NCBI GenBank assembly: GCA_028278525.1
Contig: JANQEE010000041.1
Location: 62,001 to 126,000, forward strand
Source: Minwuiaceae bacterium
GTDB taxonomy: Bacteria > Pseudomonadota > Alphaproteobacteria > Minwuiales > Minwuiaceae
Direction of reading: 5' to 3'
DNA length: 64,000 bases
The translations under genes were made by a program, and so were the position numbers. Each line of letters opens with the position of its first letter. Positions within the stretch are counted from its first letter, which is position 1. Under the pieces are notes generated by a model. That model was not told the origin of the DNA and did no database searches. It saw nothing but the letters and a program-made list of their open reading frames with translations. Positions 1 through 9,011 of this stretch are shown here, in pieces.

Positions 1-165
1 CACCGCCAGAACGCGTTTGACGCTTCTTCTGCCGGCGGATACCCTCCGCGTGGTTGGCCAACGGAGAACAGAGATCTAACGCGTCAATTGACAAGAATCG
101 GTCCGATTAAGAACATCGGTGGTCACAGGGCAAACATCTACTATGAGTTCGGCAATCGCGGCTGA
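1..165 (+). CDS. possible 3' end of a gene entering from outside the window
   Basis: Frame 1 is open from the first base to a TGA at 163-165 and would encode the last 54 residues of a protein ending in YYEFGNRG. No upstream start is visible because the window begins inside it. I do not recognise the family. Codon choice is less GC-biased at third positions than in the neighbouring genes, so this may be a chance open frame. The rest of the stretch up to the next gene (166-279) holds only that gene's leader. Confidence 0.22.
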   Translation, partial: HRQNAFDASSAGGYPPRGWPTENRDLTRQLTRIGPIKNIGGHRANIYYEFGNRG

Positions 166-279
166 TCTGGCTTAAGCTGGCAACGGCTGGCCGTGGAGCG
201 TTGGGTATTGTCGATAAGTCGGGTCGGCTCACGGCCTTTGATAAGAATTACGGGCGGCACGAACGGGAGACGCTGAATC

Positions 280-1947
280 ATGTCACGTGAAAATAGCTCC
301 AAAGAGCATGTCTACATACCGGAGCTGAAGAACCAGTTCCTGAAGGGCGACATCGGTCGCCGCGATTTTCTGAGAACCGCGACCTTGCTCGGCTTGTCCG
401 CGCCTGCCGCCTTCGCTTTCGTCAACATGATCGAAGGCAAATCGCCGATCCAGGCGGCGGCGGCCGAAACGCCGAAGAAGGGCGGCGCGCTCCGCGTGTC
501 GATGGAAGTGCAGGAAATGGCGGACCCCGCTTTGTTCGACTGGACGCAGAAGTCGAACGTCGCGCGCCACATCGTCGAATACCTCACGATTACCGACTCG
601 GACAACATCACCCGCCCGTATCTTTGCGAGAAGTGGGAAGCCTCCGACGATCTGAAAACCTGGACGCTGCACCTCCGCAAAGGCGTGAAATGGTCGAACG
701 GCGACGATTTTGGCGCCGACGACGTTGTCTTCAACTTCGAGCGCTGGCTCAATCCGGAGACTGGCTCGTCGAACATCGGTCTGTTCGCCTCGATGACGGA
801 CGACCTCGGCGACGGCAAGAAGAAGATGACCGACGGCGCCGTCGAGAAGGTCGACAAGCACACCGTCCGTCTGCACCTGAATGCGCCGGAACTGGCGATT
901 CCCGAAAACCTCTACAACTACCCGACGGCCATCGTGCATAGGCGGTTTTCCGAAGAGGGCGGCAACCTGTCGAAGAACCCGGTTGGCACCGGCCCCTACA
1001 CGTTGGCGTCGTTCGCGGTCGGTGAGAAAGCGGTGCTGAAACGCCGGGACGAACCCTATTGGGGCGGCGAGGTTTACCTCGACGAGATCCACTACATCGA
1101 CACCGGCGAAGACCGGGCCGCCCGTGTCGCCGCGCTCGCCTCTGGCCAGGTCGATGCGGCGTACGAGATTGACGTCACCCAGCTCGAGATCCTGGAGCGT
1201 TTGCCGAACGCCGTGGCGCACGAAGCGGTGACCGCTCAAACCGGCGTGGCGCGCATGCAGATGGACCAGGCGCCGTTCGACGATATTCGGATCCGCCAGG
1301 CTGTCGCTGCTTGCATGGACCACCAGAAACTGCTCGACATTTCCTACCGCGGCCGCGGCGCTGCCGGTGAGAACCATCATGTCGCGCCTATTCATCCGGA
1401 GTACGCGGAACTCCCGAAGCTGAAGCAGGACCACGCGCTGGCGCGCAAACTGCTCGCCGATGCCGGTCATCCGGACGGCATAAAAATCAGCATCGATGTC
1501 GGCAGCACCAGTGGGCCTTGGGAACTGGCCTGCATGCAGGCGTTCAAGGAGCAATGCGCGCCGGGCGGCATCGACCTTCAGCTCAACACGATGCCCAGTT
1601 CCCAATATTGGGAGATCTGGGACAAGACTCCGTTCGGCTTTACCTCATGGACCCACCGTCCGCTCGGTGTCATGGTGCTCAATCTTGGCTACCGCTCCGG
1701 CGTGCCGTGGAACGAGAGCCATTATTCCAACCCGGCGTTCGACCAGGCGCTGGCCGACGCCAGTGCGATCCTGGACGTCAACGAGCGCAAGAAGGCGATG
1801 GCCAAGGTGCAGAAGATCCTGCAGGACGACGCCATTATCGCCCAGCCGCTTTGGCGCTCGGTGTTCTCGGCGGCGAACAAGAACGTCAAGGGGTATCGCA
1901 CCCACCCGACCCTTTACCATCAATTCCACAAAGTCTGGCTTGCCTAA
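280..1947 (+). CDS. Tat-exported ABC transporter substrate-binding protein, peptide/opine family
   Basis: This is a 555-residue periplasmic binding protein of the DppA/OppA type (SBP_bac_5), which captures peptides or related small molecules for an ABC importer. The N-terminus has a twin-arginine signal, [12 protein letters not shown] at about residues 27-38, followed by a hydrophobic stretch, so export of the folded protein is expected. The mature part starts near residue 60 and has the family's usual length. A GGGAG element lies 10 bases before the ATG. No permease or ATPase gene is adjacent, so it is either an orphan or the last gene of an upstream operon outside the window. A terminator follows directly. 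The substrate cannot be told from sequence. Confidence 0.9.
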   Translation: MSRENSSKEHVYIPELKNQFLKGDIGRRDFLRTATLLGLSAPAAFAFVNMIEGKSPIQAAAAETPKKGGALRVSMEVQEMADPALFDWTQKSNVARHIVEYLTITDSDNITRPYLCEKWEASDDLKTWTLHLRKGVKWSNGDDFGADDVVFNFERWLNPETGSSNIGLFASMTDDLGDGKKKMTDGAVEKVDKHTVRLHLNAPELAIPENLYNYPTAIVHRRFSEEGGNLSKNPVGTGPYTLASFAVGEKAVLKRRDEPYWGGEVYLDEIHYIDTGEDRAARVAALASGQVDAAYEIDVTQLEILERLPNAVAHEAVTAQTGVARMQMDQAPFDDIRIRQAVAACMDHQKLLDISYRGRGAAGENHHVAPIHPEYAELPKLKQDHALARKLLADAGHPDGIKISIDVGSTSGPWELACMQAFKEQCAPGGIDLQLNTMPSSQYWEIWDKTPFGFTSWTHRPLGVMVLNLGYRSGVPWNESHYSNPAFDQALADASAILDVNERKKAMAKVQKILQDDAIIAQPLWRSVFSAANKNVKGYRTHPTLYHQFHKVWLA

Positions 1948-1974
1948 ACAGACGCTAGAGCTTTAAACGCGACG

Positions 1975-2010
1975 CGCCCTCCCCGGGAAACCGGGCGAGG
2001 GCGTTTCTTT
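1975..2010 (+). terminator. rho-independent terminator after the binding-protein gene
   Basis: A GC-rich stem (CGCCCTCCCCGG pairing with CCGGGCGAGGGCG, one bulge) encloses a GAAA-type loop and is followed by TTTCTTT. It sits 28 bases after the stop codon of the binding-protein gene and ahead of the next start. Confidence 0.8.
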
Positions 2011-2041
2011 ATCGCGCGGCGTCGCGGCGTATAATCCGCGG

Positions 2042-3316
2042 ATGAGCGCCGAGTACGTCGACAGCTACTACAGCCGCACCGTCAACCGCGACCGGCCCCG
2101 CCAACGGCTCGAAGGCGATGTCGAGGCGGACGTTTGTATCGTCGGCGGCGGCATGGCCGGGCTGGCTACGGCGCTCGGTCTGGCCGAGCGGGGGCTGAAG
2201 CCGGTGGTGCTGGAGGCGCATCGCCTCGGATGGGGCGCGTCCGGGCGGAATGGCGGTTTCGTATCGCCGGGATTTTCCCTCGGCGAGCAAAGTCTGGTGG
2301 CGAAGGTCGGTATCGAGGATGCCCGTACGCTTTACCGGCTGTCGGAGGAAGCCCATAGCCTGATCCGGTCCCGGATCGACCGGTACGGTATCGATTGCGG
2401 CCCGATCCAGGACGGCGTGGTCATCGCGTCGTGGTTCGACAACGCCGATGCGGTGCGCCGCGAGGTCGACTTCATGCGCGAGACCTTCGGCACCCGCCAC
2501 GAATTCTGGCCGCGCGAGAAGGTAAGGGAACTGTATCTGACGGATCGCTATCACGATGCGGTATTCAGCCCCGGCAGTTTCCATTTCCATTCCCTCAATT
2601 TCACGCTGGGCATCGCCGATGCGGCGGAGGCGGCTGGAGCCGTTCTGTACGAAGGCTCTCCCGTTGTCGGGCATCGCTTGGATGGCGACCCGAAGATCGT
2701 GCGAACCGACCGGGGCACAGTCCGTGCCGATCATGCGGTGTTTTGCTGCAGTGGCTATATCGGCGCGACACACAGGCGGTTGGCGCTGGCGACATTGCCG
2801 GTCGCGACCTACGTCATGGTGACCGAGCCGCTTGGCAACCGGCTGGCGGACGCGATCCGTGCGCCTTACGCGGTCGCCGACGACCGGTTTGCTCAGGACT
2901 ATTACAGGCCGCTGCCCGACGGCCGCATATTATGGGGTGGTCGCGTTACCGCGTTCCGGGACCCGCCCGCCAAGCTTGCTGAAGTCATGCGGCGCGACCT
3001 GCTTAAAGTCTATCCCCAGTTGGACGGTGTGTCGGTGGATGCCGCCTGGGACGGTTTGATGGGATATGCACGGCATAAGATGCCGCAGATCGGTCAATAC
3101 CAACCGGGCCTTTGGTACTGCATGGGTTTCGGCGGCCGCGGCATGTGCGCAACCACGATGGGCGGCGAACTGGTCGCTTCGGCGATTGCGGAAGGGGACG
3201 AGCGGTACCGGCTGTTCGAACCGTTCGGCCTGCGTTTCGCCGGCGGCCCGCTGGCGCCTGCGGCGGCCCAAATCGCCTATTGGTGGTATCAGGCGCGGGA
3301 CGCGATGCGGCGCTGA
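2042..3316 (+). CDS. FAD-dependent oxidoreductase, gamma-glutamylputrescine oxidase-like (DAO family)
   Basis: A 424-residue flavoprotein of the glycine/D-amino-acid oxidase family. The dinucleotide-binding motif VGGGMAGLATALGLAERG lies near residues 35-52, followed by GWGASGRNGGF, a pattern typical of PuuB/OrdL-type amine oxidases. The C-terminal part carries GFGGRGMCATTMGGELVA, which closes the FAD site. Such enzymes oxidise secondary amines or amino acids and produce hydrogen peroxide. The gene is monocistronic, downstream of a terminator and convergent with arfB, 17 bases away. Precise substrate unknown; PuuB-like is the best guess. Confidence 0.85.
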   Translation: MSAEYVDSYYSRTVNRDRPRQRLEGDVEADVCIVGGGMAGLATALGLAERGLKPVVLEAHRLGWGASGRNGGFVSPGFSLGEQSLVAKVGIEDARTLYRLSEEAHSLIRSRIDRYGIDCGPIQDGVVIASWFDNADAVRREVDFMRETFGTRHEFWPREKVRELYLTDRYHDAVFSPGSFHFHSLNFTLGIADAAEAAGAVLYEGSPVVGHRLDGDPKIVRTDRGTVRADHAVFCCSGYIGATHRRLALATLPVATYVMVTEPLGNRLADAIRAPYAVADDRFAQDYYRPLPDGRILWGGRVTAFRDPPAKLAEVMRRDLLKVYPQLDGVSVDAAWDGLMGYARHKMPQIGQYQPGLWYCMGFGGRGMCATTMGGELVASAIAEGDERYRLFEPFGLRFAGGPLAPAAAQIAYWWYQARDAMRR

Positions 3317-3333
3317 CCCGTTTGGACAGGCCG

Positions 3334-3759
3334 TCAGGTGTCGTTGTCGCCGACCTTGCCGCGGGTGCTTTTCGTTTTGGCCCGCTGCCGTTTCTGATCT
3401 AGCCGCCGCCGCACCGACGCCCGGCTCGGTTTCGTCGGCCGGCGCGGCCGGGGCGGGACGGCCGCTTCGCGCAGCAGCGCCAACAGCCTGTCCATGGCGT
3501 CCTGCCGATTCTGGCTCTGGGTGCGGAAGCGGCGTGCATCGATCACCAGCACACCGTCCGCGTTGACGCGCCGGCCGGCCAGACGGATCAGGCGGTTGCG
3601 AACCGGCTCGGTAAGGCTCCGGCAGCCGCGGACGTCGAACCGTAGTTGCACGGCGCTGGCGACCTGATTGACGTTCTGGCCGCCGGGACCGGATGCGCGA
3701 ATGAACTGCAAGTCGATGTCGCGCTCGTCAATCTGAATTTCTGGCGTGACCTCTATCAT
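3334..3759 (-). CDS. arfB: alternative ribosome-rescue factor ArfB (peptidyl-tRNA hydrolase, YaeJ)
   Basis: A 141-residue class I release-factor-like protein that frees ribosomes stalled on messages lacking a stop codon. The catalytic GGQ is at residues 26-28 within RASGPGGQNVNQV, and the C-terminal tail is strongly basic (KRQRAKTKS), as needed for binding the empty mRNA channel. There is no codon-recognition domain, and the length matches the family. It ends 17 bases from the convergent oxidase gene, and its start faces the 3' end of the sensor kinase gene, which lies on the same strand 41 bases upstream. Confidence 0.93.
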   Translation of the reverse strand: MIEVTPEIQIDERDIDLQFIRASGPGGQNVNQVASAVQLRFDVRGCRSLTEPVRNRLIRLAGRRVNADGVLVIDARRFRTQSQNRQDAMDRLLALLREAAVPPRPRRPTKPSRASVRRRLDQKRQRAKTKSTRGKVGDNDT

Positions 3760-3800
3760 GGCGTGGTTGCGGCGTCGGCTTCACGAGTGCGGACCGTGCT

Positions 3801-4955
3801 TCAGGCGGCGCGTTCGCAAATCCTTTCCTTCGGGAACCACGCTGTCACCGCGGTGCCGACGCCGACCGTACTGGTCAGCTCCAGTGTTCCGCCGTGCAGT
3901 TCGATCAGCGCTTTGGTCAGCGGCAGGCCGAGGCCGGTGCCGTCATGCTTTCGCGTCATCGGGTTCTCCACCTGGCAGAACGGCGCCAGGGCCATCGGGA
4001 TGTCGTCCTCCGCGATGCCGATGCCGCTGTCCGATACCGTAATCGCCAGGCCGCGGTCGGCCGCCGTCGAGACCTCGACTTCCACCATGCCGCCAGGGCC
4101 GGTGAACTTGATGGCATTGCTCAACAGGTTGAGCAGGATTTGGCGAAACCGGCGCTCGTCGACACGAAGCGCCGGCAGCCGGGCGGGTAATGTCTTGTGG
4201 ATCGCCAGATCGCCGGATTGGGCCTGTTGTTCGATCACGGCGACACAGGAATCGACCAGCTGAGCGACGTCCGCCGCGCTCTCCTCGATGTCCAGTTTGC
4301 CGGCTTCGACCTTCGACAGGTCCAGGATGTCGTTGATCAAGTGCAGCAGATGTCGGCCGCAATCGCTGATATCGCCGGCGTATTCTCGGTACTTGGCCAC
4401 CCCGGCAGGACCCATAACCTCGTCCTTGATGATGTCCGAGAATCCGATAATCGCGTTCAGGGGTGTCCGTAATTCGTGGCTCATATTGGTCAGGAAGGCG
4501 GATTTGGCGCGGTTCACGTTTTCGGCTTCCAGCACGGCGATCCGCGCCGCCCTGGCGCCCCGGTCCAATTCGGCCCGCGCGGCGATTTCGCTCTGCTTGA
4601 TGTCGGACACATCGACTGCGCTGATCGTCGTGCAACCCTGAGGCTGTCGTGAGGCGCGGATCTGCGCCCAACGCCCGTCGCCGACCTGCAGCACCAGACC
4701 TTCGTCCCAGTCTTCGCGTGTGGCCGATTGGTCGATTGCCGCAACAACGGCGTCGAACGGCGTGCCTTGCTCGATAGCGCCGGCAAGTTCGGGAAAGCAC
4801 GCCACAAACAGGCTGTTGCAGGCAATCAGGCGGTCGTCCAGGTCGAACATGGCAAGACCTATGGGGACGCTCTCGATGTCTGCGACGATCCGGTCGACGC
4901 GCCGCTCATCCATCTCGAAGGCGGCAATGCCGGCAGGCTTGCGGTTCAGGGCCAT
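3801..4955 (-). CDS. PAS-domain sensor histidine kinase
   Basis: A 384-residue kinase without obvious membrane segments, hence probably cytoplasmic. It has an N-terminal PAS-like domain (about 20-120), a short coiled linker, a HisKA domain with the phospho-acceptor His160 in FLTNMSHELRTPLN, and a HATPase_c domain with the N box (NLLSNAIKF), G1 box (DSGIGI) and G2 box (GTGLGLPL). ATG at 4955 is preferred over a GTG six bases upstream because GGTGAG stands five bases before it. It is divergent from two tandem response regulators, which are its likely partners (inference). Confidence 0.9.
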   Translation of the reverse strand: MALNRKPAGIAAFEMDERRVDRIVADIESVPIGLAMFDLDDRLIACNSLFVACFPELAGAIEQGTPFDAVVAAIDQSATREDWDEGLVLQVGDGRWAQIRASRQPQGCTTISAVDVSDIKQSEIAARAELDRGARAARIAVLEAENVNRAKSAFLTNMSHELRTPLNAIIGFSDIIKDEVMGPAGVAKYREYAGDISDCGRHLLHLINDILDLSKVEAGKLDIEESAADVAQLVDSCVAVIEQQAQSGDLAIHKTLPARLPALRVDERRFRQILLNLLSNAIKFTGPGGMVEVEVSTAADRGLAITVSDSGIGIAEDDIPMALAPFCQVENPMTRKHDGTGLGLPLTKALIELHGGTLELTSTVGVGTAVTAWFPKERICERAA

Positions 4956-5377
4956 TGTCACTCACCCATGCGATCCGCCCAAACTCCCCGCGGAGCGGGC
5001 GTTACTCAGCTCGAAAACTGATTGTGGCGGGATGTCTTCGTCGTTTCGGCGCGGAGCCTAACAAACACCGCTTCGCCGGCAAAGTGGCAAAGATGCGATA
5101 GGACTATGTCTGCCGGAATTCGCCCGCCGGTCGAACCGCGGCGCGTTCGACGGGCGTTCGTGCATACCGCGGCGCCCGGATCGCCAAGTCCGACGTTGAA
5201 GATTAGTACAGCCGACCCGCACGAGGATGGATCGCATCCGAACAGTGTAGATCAGTCGTTTATCCTAATTCATATTAGCAATTTTACGTATTTCAATTCG
5301 GGAGAGTCAGTGTAAGCTGATCGTTGGGTGGGATCGATAGCTGTACGTGCGTATCAACTATCTCGGTGGTTCTGCCC
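4956..5377. promoter_or_regulatory. divergent intergenic region between kinase and response regulators
   Basis: About 420 bases without a convincing gene. The half nearest the regulators (roughly 5235-5310) becomes AT-rich and should carry their promoter; no clear consensus hexamers are visible. A 97-codon open frame on the plus strand (5022-5315) has atypical composition and no ribosome-binding site, and is not called. Confidence 0.4.
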
Positions 5378-6100
5378 ATGAAAGTGCTGACGATTGACGA
5401 CCATTGGCTTGCTCGCTCAGGTCTGTCGAGGCTTCTCAAACGTATTGATAGATCTGTCGAAGTTCTGGAAGCGGAGAATTTCCAGGACGGGTTGGATGTG
5501 GCGTCGGAGCATGCCGACATTTCCCTGATATTGCTGGACTTGATGATGTCGGGTGAAAGCGCGCTTGAATCGATCGGCGACTTTCGGCGTATCGCGCCGG
5601 ACGCGACGGTCATGGTCGTGTCGATGGTCGAGACGCGCGAGGACGTCTTGCGCGCGATCGATCTGGGCGCGGCGGGCTATGTTCCGAAAACCACGTCCGC
5701 CGACGAAATGCTGCGGGCCATTCGCGTTGTGCTGGATGGCGAGATCTATTTTCCACGTGCATTGCTGACCCAGAAGTCGAGGCCGGTACCGCCGGCTCAC
5801 CTTGTCGGCCGGCCGACGCGGGTCGATGCCAATGCGCTCGACAATCTGACCAAACGGCATCGTCAGGTCCTGGACGGTCTCGGTCTCGGTAAGACCAACA
5901 CGCAGATTGCCAAGGATCTCGGCGTGTCGGCGACCACGGTCAGGCAGCACGTTTCCGAATTGCTGAAGCGTCTCGGCCTCAGCAACCGCACCCAGGCGGC
6001 GGTGTTTCTGTCGCAGGTTCACGCGGTGCAAGGGCGCGGCGCCGAAGTCCGGCGGCGGGGTATGGCGGACCGCGATCCGCCGGTTTCCGCGACAGGATAG
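5378..6100 (+). CDS. LuxR/NarL-type response regulator (DDHW group, copy 1)
   Basis: A 240-residue two-component regulator. The receiver domain starts MKVLTIDDHW, has the phospho-acceptor Asp54 in LLDLMM, the switch Ser in VVSM and the Lys in VPKT. The C-terminal GerE-type helix-turn-helix includes LTKRHRQVLDGLGLGKTNTQIAKDLGVS. An upstream in-frame start (5324) would add 18 unrelated residues, so ATG 5378 is chosen by alignment with the two paralogues. It probably receives phosphate from the divergently encoded PAS kinase. The next gene is a paralogue, so the two form a tandem pair. Confidence 0.9.
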   Translation: MKVLTIDDHWLARSGLSRLLKRIDRSVEVLEAENFQDGLDVASEHADISLILLDLMMSGESALESIGDFRRIAPDATVMVVSMVETREDVLRAIDLGAAGYVPKTTSADEMLRAIRVVLDGEIYFPRALLTQKSRPVPPAHLVGRPTRVDANALDNLTKRHRQVLDGLGLGKTNTQIAKDLGVSATTVRQHVSELLKRLGLSNRTQAAVFLSQVHAVQGRGAEVRRRGMADRDPPVSATG

Positions 6101-6272
6101 GTTGGGACGATGGGCCAATGTCACGGTGTCGGTTCGGGAAGATAGTCCATAAGCATCCGATCGGTTGATACGGACGGCCTGCTGGAGATTTTGACTATTA
6201 CGTTTTCAGCAGGTCCGTGCGATTCTTGCGGTGGTTGCGCATTGATTGATTCCAGTTCATTCAGAAAGACCC

Positions 6273-6935
6273 ATGAAGACACTGATCGCCGATGACCATT
6301 GGATTGCCAGATCCGGTCTAAGCCGCGTTGTTGAACGGCTCGATGAAAACGTTGATATCCTCGAAGCCGACAACGCTGCCGACTCTCTCCGGTTGGCGAA
6401 GGAAAACCCGGACCTGGACCTGATCCTGTTCGATCTGATCATGGCGGGCTCCAAATCCCTGGACGAGATAATGGAGCTTCGAACGCATGCGCCCAGGGCT
6501 GCGGTCGTTGTCGTCTCGATGGTCGAAGAGCGGGCCGACATCCTGCGGGCGATCGATCTCGGTGCCTGGGGCTACATCCCGAAAACGGCGAGCGCGGAAG
6601 AGATGCTGCGGGCCTTGCAGATCGTGCTGACGGGAGAGATCTATTTTCCTCACGCCCTCTTCACGCAGTCCGCCACGGCAAACCGCGAGGGCGGCGAATC
6701 CGTCCGCGGCGCTACGGAGCCGACCGTCGACCCTAAGCTTCTCCAATCCTTGACCCGGCGGCACAGGCAGGTTCTGGATGGGCTGGCGCAGGGCAAGACC
6801 AATGCTCAGATTGCCGAGGATCTGGAGCTCAGCACCATCACCGTGCGTCAGCATGTCTCGTCGCTGCTGCGCCGGCTCGGTTTGTCCAACCGGACGCAGG
6901 CGGCCGTTCTGGCATCTCAGTTGCGCACCCGGTAA
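6273..6935 (+). CDS. LuxR/NarL-type response regulator (DDHW group, copy 2)
   Basis: A 220-residue paralogue of the preceding gene, with the same N-terminal IADDHW, Asp54 in LFDLIM, VVSMVEER, IPKTAS and a GerE helix-turn-helix (LTRRHRQVLDGLAQGKTNAQ). ATG 6273 is preferred to the upstream ATG at 6246. The two copies are separated by about 170 bases with an AT-rich stretch, so copy 2 may have its own promoter. It converges on the glutaredoxin-like gene with a 22-base gap. Divergence is greatest between receiver and DNA-binding domain, as expected for a linker. Confidence 0.9.
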   Translation: MKTLIADDHWIARSGLSRVVERLDENVDILEADNAADSLRLAKENPDLDLILFDLIMAGSKSLDEIMELRTHAPRAAVVVVSMVEERADILRAIDLGAWGYIPKTASAEEMLRALQIVLTGEIYFPHALFTQSATANREGGESVRGATEPTVDPKLLQSLTRRHRQVLDGLAQGKTNAQIAEDLELSTITVRQHVSSLLRRLGLSNRTQAAVLASQLRTR

Positions 6936-6957
6936 GGGCCGTCTTTCGGAAATTACT

Positions 6958-7584
6958 TCAGGCGGCTTTGAAATCGCCTGGCGAAAGAGAACACTGGCCG
7001 CGGTCGGTGTTCGGTTCCACGGACCGTTTCAGTATCTTGCCCAAAGCATCCGCCCCGCCGACATAGTCGCCGTCGATCCAGATTTGCGGGACCGTAACCG
7101 GCGTTTTTGCGCCGATGATCGGTTTCACTCTGGCCAGCATCTCGTACATCGCGACCGGCTCTTTGACCACATCGTGGTACGTATAGTCGATTCCGGCCTC
7201 GGTCAGGTATTGCTTGGCGCGGACGCAGTGCGGGCAGGATGCTTTGCCGAACAAGCGGTTGCCGGTCACCGGCGCGCGCCCGGCGTAGGCCTCGATGACG
7301 GCCTGGGTCAGCAGGCCGCGGTTCAGCGCGGCGCCCTGGCTGACGATCCGTCCTTCGACCATGACGATCGGCGCATGCCAGCCGCCTTTCGGCAGCGGTT
7401 TCCACCATTCGGTCAGCCATTCGCGGACATCCAGTTCGACAGGCACGCCGGCAAGCTCGGACTCCATGGTGTCCTGGATGACGTCCGATGTCAGCGAGCA
7501 TTCGCCGCATGGAATGTTGACCTTGAACGGTCCCCAGGCCCCGGCCCACTTGTAAAGGGTGATCTTGATCGGCTGTTGCTGCAT
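6958..7584 (-). CDS. two-domain glutaredoxin/thioredoxin-like protein
   Basis: A 208-residue cytoplasmic protein. The C-terminal half is a clear glutaredoxin: CPHC at 117-120 and TVPQIWIDGDYVGG at 164-177, the cis-Pro and glutathione-binding loop. The N-terminal half looks like a second, divergent thioredoxin fold with CGEC at 26-29 and a cis-Pro-like stretch (HAPIVMVEGRIVSQG). The architecture suggests a thiol relay, though this is inference. ATG 7584 is used because GGAGG lies eight bases before it; the ATG at 7599 overlaps that Shine-Dalgarno element. It lies downstream of the DUF2336 gene on the same strand, 145 bases away. Confidence 0.8.
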   Translation of the reverse strand: MQQQPIKITLYKWAGAWGPFKVNIPCGECSLTSDVIQDTMESELAGVPVELDVREWLTEWWKPLPKGGWHAPIVMVEGRIVSQGAALNRGLLTQAVIEAYAGRAPVTGNRLFGKASCPHCVRAKQYLTEAGIDYTYHDVVKEPVAMYEMLARVKPIIGAKTPVTVPQIWIDGDYVGGADALGKILKRSVEPNTDRGQCSLSPGDFKAA

Positions 7585-7729
7585 CGTGTCGGCCTCCATG
7601 TCCCCATGACGATGCCCATCCCGGCGTTCCCTCGCGCTCGGGATATGGGGACCGGCGGCGCCGAACGCAGCCGCCGGGCACGGATTCTCGCGAACAGTTT
7701 ACGCGGTGTGATGAGCCGTGGCTTGGCGG

Positions 7730-8878
7730 TCAGGCGCTTTTCGGCATGGCGATCTCTTCCACCGGCCGCGCCACCAGGAATTCCAGAATGTTTCCGTCGA
7801 ACTTGTCTTCGATCTGTTCCAGGACCTCGTCGGTCAGCCGGTCGCGGAAGTCGTCCCGCTGTTGCTCATTGATCGAGTCGCATTCGAAAAGCCGTTGGTC
7901 CTTCGCCACTCCGACAGCGATCCGAACCACCCTGAGCCATTTCTCGGGCAACCCGCAATGGCGATGCAGCGCGGTGAGGCCCATGCCGCCCTTATCGAGC
8001 AGCAGTTTCCGTACGTTATCTTCGGGGATCCCGGCGATTGCCGCCAGGCAGAGCTCGAAGAACGGCAAATCGCCCAGGCAAAGCGCCCGTAAGACGATCG
8101 TCGGCGTCAGCCGGCCGGACTGCCGCAGCTGCTCCACCAGGCCTTCCGTGTTGCGGTCTTCCGATTGGGCATGCAGGTACCCCAGCGTTACCCGTTCCCG
8201 GCTTTGCCGCACCAGGTCGGACGCGACACCGGCCGGCAACTCCTGGTGGGTGATCAAATGGTCCAGGACATTGTCGGCCACGGTGGCGACCAGGCGTTCG
8301 GTTATCGGCATCGGCAGGCTGACGCGTCGGGCGACCGTGTCGCGGATCGCCGGCTGGCCCGAGAAATTGCCGAGGATCAGGTCCAGTGTCTGGCTGTCCA
8401 ACTCGGCCCCGTTGTTTGCCACCAGTTCCGTGACGACGTCCGCGTTTCCCGTATCCACCAGGGCGCTGGACACGGCCTGCGGTACATGCTGCCGGCGGGC
8501 GACCGCCTTGTGATGCTCCGTCGCCTGTTCCCGGATGATTTCCAGAAGGTCGGCTTCGCCCAGCACCGGCGAGCACTCCACCATCGGAACGGCCACTTCC
8601 GCCACGTCCTTGGCGATTGTCAGGGCCACGTCGTGTGGAACATCCGGGCAGTCTTTCAGCGCGTTCGACAGGATCTGCCGGACCAGGATTTCGGCATCGC
8701 GGGTCAGCTTTCGGACGATATCTTCGGCCAGCTTCCGCTCGGTCTCCGTCAGAAGGCCGGAGTCCAGTTGCCGGGCGACTTTGCCTGCGGTTTGCGCGCG
8801 GTTGGCGGCTGACGGGTCGTTCAGGAGTTGTTCGACGTCGGCTGGGTCGAGGCTGACGGCATGAGCGGATGACTGCAT
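7730..8878 (-). CDS. DUF2336 domain-containing protein
   Basis: A 382-residue soluble, largely helical protein that resembles the alphaproteobacterial DUF2336 family, whose function is not known to me. It is rich in Leu, Asp and Val, with repeated helical segments reminiscent of HEAT-like repeats (for instance LSNALKDCPDVPHDVALTIAKDVAEV). No catalytic motif or membrane segment is visible. It lies between the chemoreceptor gene upstream (133 bases) and the glutaredoxin-like gene downstream, all on the minus strand. In my recollection this family often sits beside signalling genes. Confidence 0.75.
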   Translation of the reverse strand: MQSSAHAVSLDPADVEQLLNDPSAANRAQTAGKVARQLDSGLLTETERKLAEDIVRKLTRDAEILVRQILSNALKDCPDVPHDVALTIAKDVAEVAVPMVECSPVLGEADLLEIIREQATEHHKAVARRQHVPQAVSSALVDTGNADVVTELVANNGAELDSQTLDLILGNFSGQPAIRDTVARRVSLPMPITERLVATVADNVLDHLITHQELPAGVASDLVRQSRERVTLGYLHAQSEDRNTEGLVEQLRQSGRLTPTIVLRALCLGDLPFFELCLAAIAGIPEDNVRKLLLDKGGMGLTALHRHCGLPEKWLRVVRIAVGVAKDQRLFECDSINEQQRDDFRDRLTDEVLEQIEDKFDGNILEFLVARPVEEIAMPKSA

Positions 8879-9011
8879 CGCAAAGTCGCGCCTAATGGTC
8901 GTTTACGCAAATCAGAATTGTCGGCCAACACCATGAAGGAACCCTAAACATCCGGCCGCTTATCGGCCGTCGACCGGGGGCCGGACACGCGCCCGGGCCC
9001 CGGCCATTCGG

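Noticed and set aside
88..113. TTGACA-like promoter before the first binding protein
   Set aside because: No matching -10 element at acceptable spacing, and the site lies inside a frame that may be coding.
283..1605. 440-codon frame antisense to the binding-protein gene
   Set aside because: The sense strand has a full family match with Tat signal; the antisense product is compositionally typical of a GC-rich shadow.
5328..5381. Leader ORF overlapping the start of response regulator copy 1
   Set aside because: A GTG-initiated 17-codon frame does overlap as ATGA, but it has no Shine-Dalgarno sequence, unlike the leader of copy 3.
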